The notes under the pieces are model-generated. The model ran no database searches. It was not told the DNA's origin and worked only from the letters and a program-made list of their open reading frames with translations. A DNA stretch of 5,879 nucleotides from Syntrophaceae bacterium UBA4059 (GTDB lineage: Bacteria; Desulfobacterota; Syntrophia; Syntrophales; Smithellaceae): positions 1 to 5,879 of the forward strand of contig DFZJ01000120.1 in assembly GCA_002382045.1 (NCBI GenBank). Direction: 5' to 3'. Shown piece after piece: positions 4,246 to 5,879 of the stretch (positions within the stretch are counted from its first letter, which is position 1; each line of letters starts with the position of its first letter). The position numbers were made by a program, and so were the translations under genes.

Positions 4246-5843
4246 GCGTCAAAGATCTGCCCTGGCAGATTCTCTGGAGCAAAGAAAAGTGCACGCTGTG
4301 CGGCAGTTGTACGGCTGTTTGTCCGGTTCGCGCCATTGAACTGGGCGTTCACCGCAAACGAGCCCTGCAGACGCCGGTCGGCCTGGAAACCAGGCCCGGC
4401 AATCTTTTCTCCATTTATCACGGCATTGATCAGCGTACGGACCCGGCTCACGCGTGCGTGGGTTGCGGGATGTGCGCCATGGTTTGCCCCAACAGCGCGA
4501 TTGCGCCTTTGCACAGCACGGAAATCGACAAACTCCGGTTTCACGTCAATCAGGGCGGCGAGCCCCGCAGGCGCGGCGGCCGTCGGAATAATCCGGACAG
4601 TGTTCTGGATAAAATCAAATTCATTCGGATATCGATGCTGACGGACCCGGCCCTCGACGCGGGTCGCCACGAATTTGAACTGCGTACGCTGCTGGGCAGA
4701 ATCCTGCCGCCGGAAGAAATGCTCAAAGTCAGTCGGGAGAACGGCTGGATGCCGCCGGTTCGCGAAATTTATCCGCTGGTGATCGGCAGCATGTCGTTTG
4801 GCGCCTTGTCTCCGAACATGTGGGAAGGCCTGCAAATGGGGGTGGCCTATCTGAACGAAGAACTGGGCATGCCGGTTCGTGTCTGCACCGGCGAAGGCGG
4901 CTGTCCGCCGCGGCTATTGAAATCGCGCTTTCTGAAATATGTGATTTTGCAGATTGCGAGCGGTTATTTCGGCTGGGATGAAATCATTCACAGCCTGCCT
5001 CAGATGAAGGAAGATCCCTGTGCGATTGAAATCAAGTACGGACAGGGCGCCAAGCCCGGTGATGGCGGCCTTCTCATGTGGTACAAAGTCAATAAGCTGA
5101 TTGCCGCAATCCGCGGTGTGCCGCAGGGAATCAGTCTGCCCAGTCCGCCGACGCACCAGACCAAATATTCCATTGAGGAAGCCGTAGCCAAGATGATCCA
5201 GTCCATGTCCATGGCCTGGGGCTTCCGCGTGCCGGTGTATCCGAAAATATCGGCGACCAGCACGGCGATGGCCGTCTTGAATAATTTAACCAGAAATCCC
5301 TATGCCGCAGGTCTGGCCATTGATGGAGAAGACGGCGGAACGGGCGCGGCCTACAACGTATCGATGGATCATATGGGACATCCCATCGCCAGCAATCTGC
5401 GCGATGCGTATTTAACGCTGGTTAAACTGGGTAAACAAAATGAGATTCCCCTTTTCGCCGGCGGCGGCATTGGTAAAAACGGCAATCTGGCCGCTAATGC
5501 CGCCGCCTTGATTATGCTGGGCGCCAGCGGTGTGCAAACCGGAAAATATGTCATGCAGGCGGCTGCGGGCTGCCTCGGATCGGAAGGCGACCGCTGTAAT
5601 GTCTGCAATATCGGTGTGTGTCCTAAAGGCATTACCTCGCAGGACCCCAGACTGGATCGCAGACTGGATCCGGAAAAAGTCGCCGAGCGCCTGGTGGATT
5701 TATATGTGAGTTTCAATACGGAATTGAAGAAAATAGTTGCTCCGCTGGGGCGTTCGACGTCGCTGCCGATCGGCATGTCGGATGCGCTGGGGATTAATGA
5801 TGCGGACGCCGCTTCGCGTCTCAACATAAAATATGTGCTGTAA
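4209..5843 (+). CDS. gltB2: Split glutamate synthase, ferredoxin + FMN-binding synthase subunit (alpha domain 2)
   Basis: Synthase core: it should combine ammonia from the amidotransferase with 2-oxoglutarate and reduce the product on FMN to give glutamate. It has 544 aa. N-terminal 2[4Fe-4S] ferredoxin domain: C28, C31, C34, C38-P and C83, C86, C89, C93-P, with a long spacer between the two motifs. A basic linker (R120-R122, R125-R126) follows. The (beta/alpha)8 FMN domain shows GSMSFGALS (193-201), TGEGG (227-231), YGQGAKPGDGG (277-287), SPPTHQTKYSIEE (312-324) and DGEDGGTGAA (372-381). Cysteines C463, C466 and C471-P, with C455 nearby, sit where the 3Fe-4S ligands of GltB lie. The frame is complete and overlaps gltB1 by 37 nt. 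It lacks the GXGXG domain, which must be encoded elsewhere, perhaps in the next gene. Electrons may come from ferredoxin or from an NAD(P)H subunit not seen here. A general 'FMN-binding glutamate synthase-related protein' is the cautious name. Confidence 0.9.
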   Translation: MESMGRITPSTLSVKDLPWQILWSKEKCTLCGSCTAVCPVRAIELGVHRKRALQTPVGLETRPGNLFSIYHGIDQRTDPAHACVGCGMCAMVCPNSAIAPLHSTEIDKLRFHVNQGGEPRRRGGRRNNPDSVLDKIKFIRISMLTDPALDAGRHEFELRTLLGRILPPEEMLKVSRENGWMPPVREIYPLVIGSMSFGALSPNMWEGLQMGVAYLNEELGMPVRVCTGEGGCPPRLLKSRFLKYVILQIASGYFGWDEIIHSLPQMKEDPCAIEIKYGQGAKPGDGGLLMWYKVNKLIAAIRGVPQGISLPSPPTHQTKYSIEEAVAKMIQSMSMAWGFRVPVYPKISATSTAMAVLNNLTRNPYAAGLAIDGEDGGTGAAYNVSMDHMGHPIASNLRDAYLTLVKLGKQNEIPLFAGGGIGKNGNLAANAAALIMLGASGVQTGKYVMQAAAGCLGSEGDRCNVCNIGVCPKGITSQDPRLDRRLDPEKVAERLVDLYVSFNTELKKIVAPLGRSTSLPIGMSDALGINDADAASRLNIKYVL

Positions 5844-5864
5844 TTCGGAAAACGGGAAAAAGCC

Positions 5865-5879
5865 ATGACGAAAAAAGAT
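5865..5879 (+). CDS. Start of a third gene in the glutamate synthase operon (partial, 5 codons)
   Basis: ATG at 5865, 21 nt after the gltB2 stop, with GGGA at 5854-5857 placed 7 nt upstream. Only MTKKD is visible, so the product cannot be read. Position suggests the missing GXGXG subunit or an oxidoreductase subunit of the same enzyme. Confidence 0.5.

Noticed and set aside
3115..5843. N-methylglutamate synthase (MgsABC / GlxBCD type)
   Set aside because: The amidotransferase begins MCRLFA and the synthase carries an N-terminal 2[4Fe-4S] domain, which fits the archaeal-type glutamate synthase better. The neighbours are ammonium genes, not methylamine genes.

Overview
The window looks like a nitrogen-assimilation locus of an anaerobic bacterium. 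The pairing of a NifA-type activator with a split, 'archaeal-type' ferredoxin-domain glutamate synthase suggests a deltaproteobacterial (Desulfobacterota, perhaps Syntrophales-like) host. That taxonomy is inferred from protein style and operon content, not proven.

Layout. (1) Positions 899 to 1, minus strand: an ammonium transporter of the Amt family, cut at its C-terminus by the window edge. (2) Positions 900-1271: a divergent regulatory region. It holds a sigma-54 promoter for amt, a NifA-type TGT-N10-ACA site, a tRNA-Gln(CUG) gene that has lost its 5' acceptor strand, an IHF-like site, and a second sigma-54 promoter facing right. (3) Positions 1272-2849: a GAF / AAA+ / Fis-type HTH sigma-54 activator of the NifA family. 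(4) Positions 2850-3114: an AT-rich intergenic region with inverted repeats, ending in a third sigma-54 promoter and a short leader. (5) Positions 3115-4245 and 4209-5843: two overlapping genes for the glutaminase (class II amidotransferase) and the ferredoxin + FMN synthase parts of a split glutamate synthase. A third gene starts at 5865 and runs off the edge; by analogy with other split enzymes it is probably the GXGXG subunit or an electron-donor subunit.

How it fits together. Amt brings in ammonium. Split glutamate synthase turns glutamine + 2-oxoglutarate into glutamate. The NifA-like protein between them is of the class that opens sigma-54 promoters, and all three transcription units carry a -24/-12 element with the exact GG-to-GC spacing. 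The simplest reading is a small autoregulated nitrogen-limitation regulon.

Most worth following: a 14-bp pseudopalindrome (consensus near TTACAAAATTGTTC) occurs as an inverted pair in front of both the activator gene and the glutamate synthase operon. The centres are 74 and 75 bp apart, about seven helical turns. This does not match the NifA or NtrC site and could mark a second, undescribed regulator. The truncated tRNA gene inside the amt/activator regulatory region is the other anomaly and may be an old integration scar.
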